Part shown: one piece after another, positions 27,131-36,016 of the stretch
Position numbering within the stretch: the stretch's first letter is position 1
How the letters are laid out: each line of letters opens with the position of its first letter
Source: Thermanaerothrix sp034436175
GTDB lineage: Bacteria; Chloroflexota; Anaerolineae; Anaerolineales; Anaerolineaceae
Assembly: GCA_964427505.1 (NCBI GenBank)
Contig: CAYRUO010000009.1
Location: 7,390 to 71,389 of the forward strand
Length of the DNA stretch: 64,000 nucleotides
Direction of reading: 5' to 3'
Notes under the pieces: generated by a model
The model's input: the letters and a program-made list of their open reading frames with translations, nothing else
Told to the model about the DNA's origin: nothing
Database searches by the model: none
Program-made: the position numbers and the translations under genes

Positions 27131-27276
27131 TTCTCCTCCTTTGGAATGCATGGGATTTAATAATGCGCTCTGCTCAGGCATCTTGGCAAAAAACCAATAC
27201 CAACCTGACTGTCTCCCTGAGGGTAAATCTTAAGATTGAAACCAAATGGGGGTAAGCAAAACCTGTAAATGCCTGC

Positions 27277-27305
27277 ATTAAAACAAAAAGAGATTAAAAA
27301 GTCAA
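27277..27305 (-). promoter_or_regulatory. Promoter of the peptide ABC / DUF917 operon
   Basis: Minus strand: -35 TTGACT (27305-27300), 17-nt spacer, -10 TTTAAT (27282-27277). The leader to the binding-protein start is about 140 nt. It is back-to-back with the nitroreductase promoter, and no perfect operator palindrome was seen in the 397-bp gap 27131-27527. Confidence 0.7.
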
Positions 27306-27407
27306 TGCTCTGGTTGCTTATTCTACACGAAAAAGAGCGACAAAAATGATGCACCTACCTAAGGGCCCAAAATCTTTGCTTGTGGATTCGGGGCCGTTTT
27401 TTTCTCA

Positions 27408-27436
27408 GTGATATGCGTTTATCCTTATGCTATACT
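27408..27436 (+). promoter_or_regulatory. Promoter of the nitroreductase - DUF917 operon
   Basis: -35 GTGATA (27408-27413), 17-nt spacer, -10 TATACT (27431-27436). Divergent from the peptide ABC promoter 103 bp away. Confidence 0.6.
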
Positions 27437-27527
27437 ACTAGCAGATATTACCCTACCGACCCAATTTCTTTCCTCTCACACCGATTTTGCCTGAAAATCC
27501 ATAACAAACAACCATTAGCCAAACATT

Positions 27528-28049
27528 ATGAATACCTTAGAGGCCATTCACTCCCGCCGCAGTATCCGTGCATTTACACCTGACCCCATAAGCGATGATG
27601 ACTTAATCACCCTTATTCAAGCGGGCGCCGCTGCTCCCAGCGCCGGCAATGCTCAACGATGGGTTTTCATTGCCGTTCGCAATCCCAAGCGTCTGTTAGC
27701 CGTTCAATCTCTTGCCCCTGGGATCATATCTAAGCCGGCCGCAGTCATCTTATTGTGTGCGGATTATCGTCAAGATGTCGCTTTGCGAGAAACCATCGGC
27801 GAAACAATCGGCTATGATTTAGGTGCCGCACTGCAGAATATTCTGCTGGCCGCTACCGAGTTGGGGTTAGGGGGGTGCCCGGTGGGTTCATTCAATGCCC
27901 AAGGATTGGCCCACTTGCTCAATCTTCCTACGGACATAGAACCGAAATTACTGGTCGCCATCGGTAAACCCAAATTCATCCCCCCGAAACCACCTAAAAA
28001 ACCCTTGGAAGACATTTTCTTTGAAGAAACCTATCCGGTCGGATCATGA
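27528..28049 (+). CDS. Small nitroreductase-family flavoprotein
   Basis: 173 residues, the short nitroreductase form. It begins MNTLEAIHSRRSIRAFTPDPIS, with the Arg-Arg-Ser FMN-phosphate motif, then AGAAAPSAGNAQRWVF, a central LGAALQNILLAATELGLGGCPVGSF, and VAIGKP near the end. Uses FMN and NAD(P)H to reduce nitro, quinone, flavin or enamide-like substrates. Overlaps the next gene by 4 nt and is divergent from the peptide ABC operon. A reductive step on the imported compound is possible. No clear ribosome site precedes the start. Confidence 0.88.
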   Translation: MNTLEAIHSRRSIRAFTPDPISDDDLITLIQAGAAAPSAGNAQRWVFIAVRNPKRLLAVQSLAPGIISKPAAVILLCADYRQDVALRETIGETIGYDLGAALQNILLAATELGLGGCPVGSFNAQGLAHLLNLPTDIEPKLLVAIGKPKFIPPKPPKKPLEDIFFEETYPVGS

Positions 28050-28342
28050 GTGCAGAACATTTGCAAGAAGAGTTTTTTCACTTAATTGCCTACATGATCA
28101 CCAGTGCACGCGGCTTGTATGAAGAGCCTGCCGATTACGGGGTCTTTCGATTGTTGGATTCGGCTGGGAGGCTGCTGGATATCCTACAAAACCAAGGGCT
28201 GCTTACCGACCGGTTCCTACTAGACCTCAAGCAGAAGATAGACGCCGAACGAGAAAATAGCATGGATAACGAACGCCAGCGGCAGTTATTGGACGAGTGG
28301 ATACTCGCCATCAGCGATGAGATGCGGCGGCGGTTGGATTAA
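28046..28342 (+). CDS. Small helical protein, DUF6092-like
   Basis: 98 residues, all-helical in appearance. The start (HLQEEFFHLIAYMITSARGLYEEPADYGVFRLLDSAGRLLDIL) resembles the DUF6092 family as I remember it. No catalytic motif is visible. Translationally coupled to the nitroreductase (4-nt overlap) and 21 nt before DUF917 copy 2, so it probably belongs to the same pathway, perhaps as a small subunit. Confidence 0.55.
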   Translation: MSAEHLQEEFFHLIAYMITSARGLYEEPADYGVFRLLDSAGRLLDILQNQGLLTDRFLLDLKQKIDAERENSMDNERQRQLLDEWILAISDEMRRRLD

Positions 28343-28363
28343 CACTTTCGTGGAGGGATGAAG

Positions 28364-29524
28364 ATGCCAACGAGGACGCTAACCAGTCTCCAGGATTGTC
28401 AGGATTTCATCACCGGTTTGAAACTGCTTGGCACAGGCGGTGGCGGTTCACCCACCTCTGGTATGGAGATGCTGACACAAGCCCTCAACGAGGGCCTCAC
28501 CCTCGGTTGGATAGATGCCTCAGAATTACCCGACAACGTCTACAGTTGCACAACGTTCGGCTCAGGTTCAATTTCAGAAGAGACTCCCGGCAACTTAGAA
28601 GAGATTTATGCCTTAGGTAGAAAACGTAATATCCCCGTACGCTACGCTTATCGCGCCCCGGAGATTGCCGTGCGAGAGTTAGAAGCCTATGCAGGGGTCA
28701 AGATTGGTGCAATTGTGCCGGTGGAACTCGGCGCCTCAAACACTCCCGCCCCGTTGGTGACCGCGGCCCGCTTGGGACTCCCTCTCGTGGATGGGGATTA
28801 CAGTGGACGCGCCGTACCCCAGGATATGCAAACCACCTATTTTCTGAAGGGCATCCCTACACATCCCGCCGCAATTGTAGACTGGTGGGGTAATATCCTC
28901 ATCCTGAAAGAGGCCGTTACCATTGAGATGGGGGAACGTATTGGCAAAATGCTGGGCGTGGCTGCTTTTGGGGTGGTGTATTTTGCCAATCTCTTGCTCT
29001 CCGCCCAACAGACCCGTGATACCATCGTGCCCGGCACGCTCACGCTAGCCTTGGAATTAGGCCAGGCCGTTCATCGGGCTGTAGAGGCAGGTCGAAACCC
29101 AATTGCGGAGATCATCCGCATGTTGGATGGATGGTTACTCTTCCAAGGCGTTGTGACGGGCAAAGAGTGGCAAGACAAAGACGGCGTGATGATAGGGACA
29201 ACGTTTATCGAGGGAAACGGGCCATTTAGCGGAAAACGGATGAAAGTCTGGTTCCTTAACGAAAACCACGTGTGTTGGTTGGATGATCAGCCCTATGTGT
29301 TCAGTCCTGACTTGATCCTATTGGTCAACCCCTACACCGGCGAAGGCTACACCAATACAGAAATAAAAGCAGGTGACCCTGTGGCCGTGTTGGGTGCCAA
29401 GGCACATCCCCTTTTCCGCACCGAATTAGCCTTGCGATACTTTGGCCCTCGCTACTGGGGGTTCGATTTCGACTATGTGCCAATTGAAGAGGTCATACGT
29501 TTGAGGGCTGAGCCGTTCAAATGA
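28364..29524 (+). CDS. DUF917 family protein, copy 2
   Basis: About 386 residues. CQDFITGLKLLGTGGGGSPTSG, VPVELGASNTPAPLVTAARLGLPLVDGDYSGRAVPQ and RYFGPRYWGFDFDYVPIEE match the DUF917 pattern, diverged from copy 1 at 19288-20415. Start at ATG 28364, 6 nt after GGAGGG. An ATG at 28358 abuts that site. It probably acts on the same class of cyclic or amide-containing compound. Two DUF917 proteins in one locus could form a hetero-oligomer or catalyse two steps. Confidence 0.85.
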   Translation: MPTRTLTSLQDCQDFITGLKLLGTGGGGSPTSGMEMLTQALNEGLTLGWIDASELPDNVYSCTTFGSGSISEETPGNLEEIYALGRKRNIPVRYAYRAPEIAVRELEAYAGVKIGAIVPVELGASNTPAPLVTAARLGLPLVDGDYSGRAVPQDMQTTYFLKGIPTHPAAIVDWWGNILILKEAVTIEMGERIGKMLGVAAFGVVYFANLLLSAQQTRDTIVPGTLTLALELGQAVHRAVEAGRNPIAEIIRMLDGWLLFQGVVTGKEWQDKDGVMIGTTFIEGNGPFSGKRMKVWFLNENHVCWLDDQPYVFSPDLILLVNPYTGEGYTNTEIKAGDPVAVLGAKAHPLFRTELALRYFGPRYWGFDFDYVPIEEVIRLRAEPFK

Positions 29525-29893
29525 ACGTTTGAAGACCCAACAAACACAAAATACCCCAGATTCATCACATTGCTATTGCCCCTTTAGCAGTTGTTCACAA
29601 GCGGGTAGAGAACAAATGTATGAACCACTGCGATCAGGGGGTAGAAGAAAGATTCTCAAACACAGTTCAGAGAATCACTAACCGTAACACCTAAGGTGAG
29701 GGCAGGTGCTGTTTTCAGCATAATAGGAATCTATCTGCAATGCGACAAGCCTTTTGAGCCAGAGGTCATCTCCAATCATGAACCCATGCCAAATGCTTTG
29801 GGGGTTAAAAGGCGAAAATAGAGAGGTCAAACTTTCAAATCACTTCCTCTCTCGGACAACGGATAACTGAATTTGCCCTCATACGGCTAACTT
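29525..29893. other. Intergenic region between the DUF917 operon and the aldolase operon
   Basis: No gene, RNA gene or clear terminator recognised in about 370 bp. A 7-bp inverted repeat (AGAGAGG near 29820, CCTCTCT at 29846-29852) is weak. The composition is A/T-rich compared with the flanking genes. Confidence 0.4.
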
Positions 29894-29924
29894 TTGACAC
29901 TGACATTTGACAATATGGTATAAT
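29894..29924 (+). promoter_or_regulatory. Promoter of the aldolase-PfkB-SorC operon, with TTTGACA half-site
   Basis: TTGACA at 29894-29899 and TATAAT at 29919-29924 are both perfect hexamers but 19 nt apart, so activity may need help or use TGACAT nearer by. TTTGACA recurs at 29906-29912 and is also found in the palindrome at 40064-40077 upstream of the ribose-type ABC operon. Confidence 0.65.
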
Positions 29925-29953
29925 GTATCAAAGCGCTAAAAACGGAGGTTCTT

Positions 29954-30544
29954 ATGGCTTCTCTTCCTGAACTTATCGCCCAAATGGGGCGCAGAATGTT
30001 TGAACGGCGGCTCACCGATATATCGGGCGGAAACATCAGCGCCCGCGAAGGCGATACCCTCTACATCACCCCTAAATACAGCGGTAGCCGCCGTCACTGG
30101 CAACTCTCCCCCGAGGATATCCTCAGCGGCCCCCTTGATCCCGCCTACTGGCAGCAGCAACCCCTCTTTTCGCGCGAAGGTAAAGCCCACCTGGCAATCT
30201 ACGCAGCCTTTCCCGCAGCCCAAGCCGTTATTCATGCCCATCCTTTTCATGTTCTCCCCTTTTGCATGATGTCTCGCCCCATTCCTCCGGTGCTGGAAAA
30301 CACGCAAAAATTTGGCGTTATTGAAGTTGTCTCCCCCGCCCCTGCCCACAGCCAGGAATTAGCCGACAACATCGTGGCGGGTTTACAAGGCAAAGAAGAA
30401 CGCATTCGTCAGCAGGCCGCCGCCGTGCTCATCCCCTATCACGGAATCATTGTAGCCGCCAAGGATTTGTGGGCCGCGATTGATACGGTAGAACGAATTG
30501 ATTGGAACGCCTGGTGCATCCTGGCCGGCAAATGGCTGGATTAG
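29954..30544 (+). CDS. Class II aldolase/adducin family protein (fuculose-phosphate-aldolase-like)
   Basis: 196 residues. Motif DISGGNIS (22-29) binds the phosphate. The zinc/catalytic set lines up with FucA: Glu75 in SREGK, His94 and His96 in HAHP, His163 in PYHGI (FucA Glu73, His92, His94, His155). It would split a ketose-1-phosphate into dihydroxyacetone phosphate and an aldehyde, or decarboxylate/epimerise a related phosphate. First gene of a + operon. Its partner isomerase and FGGY kinase are on the other strand of the same island. Ribosome site GGAGG. Confidence 0.88.
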   Translation: MASLPELIAQMGRRMFERRLTDISGGNISAREGDTLYITPKYSGSRRHWQLSPEDILSGPLDPAYWQQQPLFSREGKAHLAIYAAFPAAQAVIHAHPFHVLPFCMMSRPIPPVLENTQKFGVIEVVSPAPAHSQELADNIVAGLQGKEERIRQQAAAVLIPYHGIIVAAKDLWAAIDTVERIDWNAWCILAGKWLD

Positions 30545-30568
30545 AAACGCCATCTCAAGGAATCCTCT

Positions 30569-31516
30569 ATGTATTTGACCGTTACGCCCAACTCGGCTTT
30601 GGATCGTGTATATTTTATTGACGCTTTTATCCCCGGCACCCGAATGGTAGCCTCAAAAAGTGTTGAGAGTGTGGGGGGCAAAGGGCTGGATGCATCCGTA
30701 GCCCTGAGGGGGTTAAATCTAGAAACCTTAGCCCTCGGGTTTGTAGCCGGGAGCAACGGGCGTGCACTGGTTGATCTTCTAGACACCTATGGGATTCACC
30801 ATGATCTTATATGGGTGGAGGGAGAAACCCGCTTGGCGATGGTGATTGTGGAACAAAGCCATCATCGTCACAGCCATATCATGGCCGGGGGGTATACCGT
30901 TCCGGCATCTGCTCAGGAAGAACTCATCAGCCGCTTTGAACGTCATCTCGGTTCGGCCCGTTGGATTATCCTGGCCGGCTCTCTCCCCCAAGGTGTCCCG
31001 CCTGACTTCTACGCGCGACTAACCCTTATCGCCAAGCGCTCAGGGAAGCCGGTGTTGATTGATTGTCCTGGTGAACCCGCCCGCCAATCCTTGTCAGCCT
31101 CGCCTACGATCCTCAAGATGAATTGGCAGGAATTCAATCAAACCTTTCGGGTTTCCCCAAACTCTCTGGAAGCACTGGCATTACAAGCCTCTGAGGTTCG
31201 ATCTTCGATGAATTTGCCCTCTCTGGTCGTGACCTGCGGTGAGGAAGGGATACTAGCCATAACCCCCCACATGTCTCTACTCGCCAAAGCCCCTAGGCAG
31301 GAAGCCGTCAACGCCGCCGGAGCAGGCGATGCCACCTCGGCGGCACTGGCATGGCGACTTTCACTTGGCGATCCGTGGCCAGAAGCCTTACGCTGGGCGG
31401 CGGCTACCGGTGCGGCGGCGGTCTTGACCGAGAAAACCGGCGAATGTCATTTCGAGGATGTCCTAAAACTATATCCCTCGGTCCAAGTTCGTGAAATAAA
31501 TCCCCCGAAATCGTAA
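30569..31516 (+). CDS. PfkB-family phosphosugar kinase (1-phosphofructokinase/tagatose-6-phosphate-kinase type)
   Basis: 315 residues. The start MYLTVTPNSALDRVYFID is the 1-phosphofructokinase/LacC type, SVGGKGLDASVALRGL is PfkB signature 1, and AAGAGDATSAAL holds the catalytic aspartate and anion hole. It would phosphorylate a sugar phosphate (fructose-1-P, tagatose-6-P or an analogue) with ATP. Located 24 nt after the aldolase gene, so the pair could act on the same intermediate. Confidence 0.87.
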   Translation: MYLTVTPNSALDRVYFIDAFIPGTRMVASKSVESVGGKGLDASVALRGLNLETLALGFVAGSNGRALVDLLDTYGIHHDLIWVEGETRLAMVIVEQSHHRHSHIMAGGYTVPASAQEELISRFERHLGSARWIILAGSLPQGVPPDFYARLTLIAKRSGKPVLIDCPGEPARQSLSASPTILKMNWQEFNQTFRVSPNSLEALALQASEVRSSMNLPSLVVTCGEEGILAITPHMSLLAKAPRQEAVNAAGAGDATSAALAWRLSLGDPWPEALRWAAATGAAAVLTEKTGECHFEDVLKLYPSVQVREINPPKS

Positions 31517-31537
31517 AATTTTTCAGGAGAACCGATC

Positions 31538-32131
31538 ATGCTTAACCCCATTGACTATCCTATTAGCCTTGATTTCGATTCGGAGAATGGTATTTTTGAA
31601 CCCTGTCCTCAGGTAACTCCCCGCTACCTCAGCGACCTCAAAGAAATGTTCAGCGATCAGCAAACCGTTGAGCGAATCTTGCAGGAGAGCAATCCTCTCA
31701 TTTACGAGATCCGCTATTACCCCTTCACTACCACCAAGTCAGATATGGCGTTGGCCGTTACGCGCATTTTTCCCGGCACCGTTGGTGATGAGTACTATAT
31801 GACCAAGGGACATAAGCACCAACGTGAAGATCAGCCCGAGGTATACTATTGTGTAAGAGGAGAAGGTTTTCTGCTTTTAGACACCTTAGAGGGAGAGTTT
31901 CGCGCCGTTCCGTGGCGGGCCGGGGTCATTACGCACATTCCGCCCATGTGGGCACATCGTGTGGTCAATACCGGCAATGATTTACTGGTCTTTATCGGTG
32001 TGTTTCACTTGAGCGCAGGACATGATTATGACATTGTCGCGCGGAAGGGGTTTGCGTACCGTGTCCTTGCTAAAAACGGAAAACCCGAACTGGTAAAACA
32101 AGATCAATTCGCCTTTTTTGAATCACCCTAA
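31538..32131 (+). CDS. Cupin-type glucose-6-phosphate isomerase
   Basis: 197 residues. The metal ligands His92, His94 and Glu101 in MTKGHKHQREDQPEVYY, and His140 in PPMWAHR, match the archaeal cupin phosphoglucose isomerase pattern (His88/His90/Glu97/His136 in the Pyrococcus enzyme, from memory). It would interconvert glucose-6-phosphate and fructose-6-phosphate or an analogous phosphosugar. In an operon with an aldolase and kinases it may be a pathway-specific isomerase. Confidence 0.87.
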   Translation: MLNPIDYPISLDFDSENGIFEPCPQVTPRYLSDLKEMFSDQQTVERILQESNPLIYEIRYYPFTTTKSDMALAVTRIFPGTVGDEYYMTKGHKHQREDQPEVYYCVRGEGFLLLDTLEGEFRAVPWRAGVITHIPPMWAHRVVNTGNDLLVFIGVFHLSAGHDYDIVARKGFAYRVLAKNGKPELVKQDQFAFFESP

Positions 32132-32151
32132 ATGGGTTCGAGGGCAACCCC

Positions 32152-33144
32152 ATGGCTCAGGAAACGGTCTATTGTATCGGCATAGATATCGGGGGCACCA
32201 AAATATCGCTTGGGGTATTTGATCCTAACGGCACGTTATATGGTCAAATCCAGAACATACCGGTTCCCTTTGATGAGAAAAAGGTAGCCGACCCCAACCG
32301 CATGATAAATTTGATCACGCCCTTTATCGAGGAAGCCCGAGAAAACCATTCGCCCCTCATCGGTATTGGCCTCAGCATATGCGGCAACGTAGATAAACAT
32401 ACCGGAGAGGCGGTGTTAACCCCCAACCTACACTGGCGAAATGTGCCGTTCGGTGCCATGATCCAAGATGCCTTCCATCTGCCTGTATTTGCCGGTACCG
32501 ACGTGCGGGCCGCAACTCTGGCGGAGCGCTTGTGGGGAGTCGCACGAGACGCCCGTTTTTTCGCCTGGTGCACCGTAGGTACCGGTTATGGAGGGTATCT
32601 TTTTCTGGACGGCAAACTCTACGACGGCTACCATGGGTTCGCCGGCCCGTTCGGGCACATCACATGGGACGAAGAAGGTTATCCCTGTGGCTGTGGCCGC
32701 CGTGGTTGTTTTGAAACCTTTGTTGCCGGACCGGCGATTGCCCGGGCGGGGCAAGCAGCCGTTGATGCCGGCCACAGCCCGCTCATGGCATCGCTCAGCC
32801 AAGGAGGACGCGTGACGACCCACGTTGTCATCCAGGCGTATAACCAGAATGACCCGGCTGCCGTGACCATTATCGAGCAAGTGGCCCGCCTGATTGCCAT
32901 TAACCTCTCGGGTTTGGTCAACGCCCTCGATTTGGAAATGATTGTCCTAGGTGGAGGCGTAATTCAGGCCTGCCCCAAGTTGCTGGACCGGATTGATCAC
33001 CATATCCGGAATTACCTCATGTCCGATGAAGCCCGCCGTGATCTGCGCCTAGAACGAGAGACGTTTGTCAATTCGGCACTCTACGGCGCCGCCGCCGATG
33101 TCTTTGTTCGCAGTGGGGTGATCCGTGAAGCGTTAGGTGCCTAG
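32152..33144 (+). CDS. ROK-family sugar kinase, island copy
   Basis: 330 residues. The ATP loop is GIDIGGTKISLG, the catalytic Asp117 is in AGTDVRAATLAE, and the zinc site is His169 plus Cys179, Cys181 and Cys186 (CGCGRRGCFE). No DNA-binding domain. Cytoplasmic ATP-dependent hexokinase of unknown specificity. It may feed the cupin isomerase upstream by making the 6-phosphate. Distinct in sequence from the ROK kinase at 3637-4620. Confidence 0.88.
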   Translation: MAQETVYCIGIDIGGTKISLGVFDPNGTLYGQIQNIPVPFDEKKVADPNRMINLITPFIEEARENHSPLIGIGLSICGNVDKHTGEAVLTPNLHWRNVPFGAMIQDAFHLPVFAGTDVRAATLAERLWGVARDARFFAWCTVGTGYGGYLFLDGKLYDGYHGFAGPFGHITWDEEGYPCGCGRRGCFETFVAGPAIARAGQAAVDAGHSPLMASLSQGGRVTTHVVIQAYNQNDPAAVTIIEQVARLIAINLSGLVNALDLEMIVLGGGVIQACPKLLDRIDHHIRNYLMSDEARRDLRLERETFVNSALYGAAADVFVRSGVIREALGA

Positions 33145-33159
33145 GTGAGATAAACCTCA

Positions 33160-34119
33160 ATGGACGATAAAAAAATCACCCAACGTCCGGATTTGTTGGC
33201 AACCCTCGTTGAGGTCGCCCATCTCTACTATGAAGAAAATCTCTCCCAACAGGAAATCGCCGATCGTCTCAACGTTTCCCGCTCTTTAATTGCGCTCTAT
33301 CTCAAGAAAGCCCGCGAGCAAGGCATCGTTCAAATTACCATCCGTGACCCTCAAAATGTGTTCCAACATCTCGCGCTTCAACTGCAAGAGCGCTATCACC
33401 TGCGCTATGCAGAAGTGGTATCCAGCGCTCACCTTTCGAGCATCTTAACGCGCCGTGCATTGGGCAATGCCGTAGCCCAATACCTCGACCGCGTTCTGCA
33501 AGATGGCGACATCCTGGGCTTGGACTGGGGACGCACAATTATGGAAGTGGTTAACCTTTTAGCCCCAAGCCGCCCGCGGCAAATTGAAATTGTTCCCCTG
33601 CTGGGGGAAAGCAGTTCTACCGGAAGTTACACCCAACTTAACCAGATTGTGTTGCAGGCAGCACGGGCCTTCAATGCCACACCGTACTTTCTCTTAGTGC
33701 CTCTACTAGTAGGCTCCAAAGCCTTGCGCGATGCCCTTATGGCCGACATCACCACGCAAGAGGTCATTTCGCGTTGGGATCGCTTAACCTATGCATGTGT
33801 GGGCATTGGCCCCATTCCTTTGATCGAAGGGCAAGTGGTCTATATCGGGCAGGAAAATCTCTCCGAGTTAATTCGACAAAAAGCCGTGGGTAACATTTGT
33901 GCCCATTATTTTGATCAAGACGGGCGTGTGCTTTCTCAGGAATTCAAAGACCGCTTGATCGGGATCAGCGTAGAACAGTTGAAAAGCACAAAGAATGTCA
34001 TTGCCGCGGCAGGTGGGGTGGAAAAAGGGCGTGCTGTTGCCGCCGCGCTGCGCACCGGTCTGATTACCCACCTTTTTGTGGATGAAGCCCTGGCCCGCTT
34101 ACTACTGGACAAGTCATAA
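33160..34119 (+). CDS. SorC-family transcriptional regulator 1
   Basis: 319 residues. An N-terminal helix-turn-helix (about 22-55, YYEENLSQQEIADRLNVSRSLIALYLKKARE) is followed by the sugar-phosphate-binding SorC domain (LGLDWGRTIMEVVNLL, AAAGGVEKGRAVAAAL). Such regulators sense phosphorylated sugars. It is encoded within the aldolase operon and probably controls that operon. The shared TTTGACA element suggests it may also control the ribose-type ABC operon. Confidence 0.9.
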   Translation: MDDKKITQRPDLLATLVEVAHLYYEENLSQQEIADRLNVSRSLIALYLKKAREQGIVQITIRDPQNVFQHLALQLQERYHLRYAEVVSSAHLSSILTRRALGNAVAQYLDRVLQDGDILGLDWGRTIMEVVNLLAPSRPRQIEIVPLLGESSSTGSYTQLNQIVLQAARAFNATPYFLLVPLLVGSKALRDALMADITTQEVISRWDRLTYACVGIGPIPLIEGQVVYIGQENLSELIRQKAVGNICAHYFDQDGRVLSQEFKDRLIGISVEQLKSTKNVIAAAGGVEKGRAVAAALRTGLITHLFVDEALARLLLDKS

Positions 34120-34143
34120 CCCAACCCATTATCGGAGGGAACG

Positions 34144-34902
34144 ATGGAACTGAAAAATAAAGTCGCCATTATCACCGGCGCCAGTGGCGGCATCGGTCAA
34201 TGTATTGCGCTAGAACTGGCCGGTGCCGGGGTACGGACGATGTTGGTAGGGCGTTCGGAGCAGAAATTGGAGGCCGTGGCTAAAGAAATAATCTCAAAGG
34301 GCGGCGTTGCCACGTGGTATGCCATAGATATCCGAGAGGCGTCTGCCGTAAACGACATGGTCAATGAAACCCTCAAGCGCTTTGATCAGATTGACATCTT
34401 GGTCAACGCCGCGTTTTGGGGCCCACCTGCCAGCCTGGAAGACACCACGGAAGAATTCTGGGATCAAACCTTGGATACCACGCTCAAAGCCGCTTTCCTT
34501 TGCGTCCGCGCCGTCGTCCCCCAGATGAAACGACAGGGATATGGGCGAATTGTCAACATCGGTTCACGGGCGGGAAAAGTGGGCGAGGATAACCGAACCG
34601 CCTACTGTGCCGCTAAATGGGGCTTAGAAGGATTAACCGCCGCGCTTTCTGAGGAACTTCGTCGCTATAATATCCACGTGCACTTAATCTCCCCTGCGGC
34701 CACCAATACGCCTTGGTGGCGAGAAGTTCCTGCCAACTTAACCCCGGAAGTCATCGCGAGGATGATCCCGCCCGAGGTGGTCGCTCAAGCCGTGCGATGG
34801 GTAATCAGCCTGCCGGATCAAGTGCATGTCCCCGACCTACCCATCTATAATTTTCAGAATCCTTTTGAGGGGAAAAACTCACCCTTCGAAGGGCTTTCGT
34901 AA
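34144..34902 (+). CDS. Short-chain dehydrogenase/reductase
   Basis: 252 residues, classical SDR. Cofactor motif TGASGGIG (11-18), VNAA at 87-90, catalytic Ser141, Tyr154 and Lys158 (YCAAK). Oxidises or reduces a hydroxyl group of a sugar or sugar-derived compound with NAD(P). Last gene of the + operon, with a stem-loop behind it. Confidence 0.9.
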   Translation: MELKNKVAIITGASGGIGQCIALELAGAGVRTMLVGRSEQKLEAVAKEIISKGGVATWYAIDIREASAVNDMVNETLKRFDQIDILVNAAFWGPPASLEDTTEEFWDQTLDTTLKAAFLCVRAVVPQMKRQGYGRIVNIGSRAGKVGEDNRTAYCAAKWGLEGLTAALSEELRRYNIHVHLISPAATNTPWWREVPANLTPEVIARMIPPEVVAQAVRWVISLPDQVHVPDLPIYNFQNPFEGKNSPFEGLS

Positions 34903-34920
34903 ATTCTCAAAATATAGAGC

Positions 34921-34954
34921 GCGGAACGGTGAGCATGTGAGCCCACCGTTCCGC
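34921..34954. terminator. Stem-loop between two convergent operons
   Basis: GCGGAACGGTG (34921-34931) and CACCGTTCCGC (34944-34954) form a perfect 11-bp stem with a 12-nt loop, midway between the SDR stop codon and the end of the convergent permease gene. T-runs are absent on both strands, so it may be a bidirectional end point or 3'-end protector. Confidence 0.6.
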
Positions 34955-34984
34955 AAAGGAGAAAGGAGGATGCGGAGACATCCT

Positions 34985-36016
34985 TCAGGATTGTGCTATC
35001 GGTGATTTAGCCCGTCCCGGTACAGTGCCCACACGAATGCGTGATTTTTGAACTTCGAGCAGCAACGCCACAAGGATGATAAGGCCGCGCACACCCGTGA
35101 TCCAGAATGGATCAACCTCCATAATGTTTAAGCCGGTATCCACCACAGAGAGCAGTAACACTCCAGAGAATGCCCCCACAATGCTTCCTGCGCCGCCAGA
35201 GAGCGCAACCCCACCGATGACCGCCGAGGCAACGGTTTCCAAGGTCATCCCCTGACCCAACGTTGGTGTCGAGACCTCCAGCCGTCCCAGAAGCATCCAG
35301 GATGCCAAGCCCGCCATGAAGCCGCCGATCATATAGGCCTGCGTAATGGTGCGTTCGGGTTTAAATCCGGAGGCTCGGGCGGCATCGCGATTCGCCCCAA
35401 CGGCATAAAGTTCACGCCCAAATCGGGTATATCGAACGAAAAATTCAAAAACCAGAAATAGAAGAAGAGTAACCACAACCGAGACCGGAATCGCCCCGAT
35501 TCGTCCGCCCCCCAACCAATTAAATTCCTTGGGAGTTCCCGGCATAATCGCCCCCAGACTGATCACATAAGCGATTCCGCGCAAAAATAACTGCATCGCC
35601 AAAGTGACAATAAAGTTATTCATACGCAACCGGGTAATCAACATCCCATTGATCCAGCCGATCAGTGTTCCCAAGATCAGCATGATTGGAATCACAATGA
35701 AGGGAGAAAGTTCCCAACCAATCCCCCCGGCTTGGGCAAGGGTCATTTCGCGATAGGGTAACATGAGCCAGGCCGCGAGGACGGTAAGCAGAGAGACAAT
35801 CCCCTCGGCAGAAAGGTCGAAATTTCCGCTCAAAAGACAAATGGTTTGACCAATGGTTAACACCCCCAGAACGCTGGCGTGCAAAAGCACATTAATCAAG
35901 GTGACACCGCTCAGAAATTTTCCCCCCGTTCTAACGGTGAAGAAAATAACCACCAATATAAGAATGAACCAGATCATTTGATCAAGGATAAACTGAAGCC
36001 ACTTGCTTCTGGTCAT
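34985..36016 (-). CDS. Ribose-type ABC transporter permease (RbsC type), copy 2
   Basis: About 343 residues with eight to ten membrane segments and the family blocks GQTICLLSGNFDLSAEGIVSL, RFGRELYAVGANRDAARASG and GGVALSGGAGSIVGAFSGVLLL. Start at ATG 36016 (MTRSKWLQF), 8 nt after AAGGAGG. The frame overlaps the 3' end of the ATPase gene by about 35 nt. Two RbsC-type permeases surround one ATPase gene, so the channel is probably a heterodimer. Confidence 0.88.
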   Translation of the reverse strand: MTRSKWLQFILDQMIWFILILVVIFFTVRTGGKFLSGVTLINVLLHASVLGVLTIGQTICLLSGNFDLSAEGIVSLLTVLAAWLMLPYREMTLAQAGGIGWELSPFIVIPIMLILGTLIGWINGMLITRLRMNNFIVTLAMQLFLRGIAYVISLGAIMPGTPKEFNWLGGGRIGAIPVSVVVTLLLFLVFEFFVRYTRFGRELYAVGANRDAARASGFKPERTITQAYMIGGFMAGLASWMLLGRLEVSTPTLGQGMTLETVASAVIGGVALSGGAGSIVGAFSGVLLLSVVDTGLNIMEVDPFWITGVRGLIILVALLLEVQKSRIRVGTVPGRAKSPIAQS

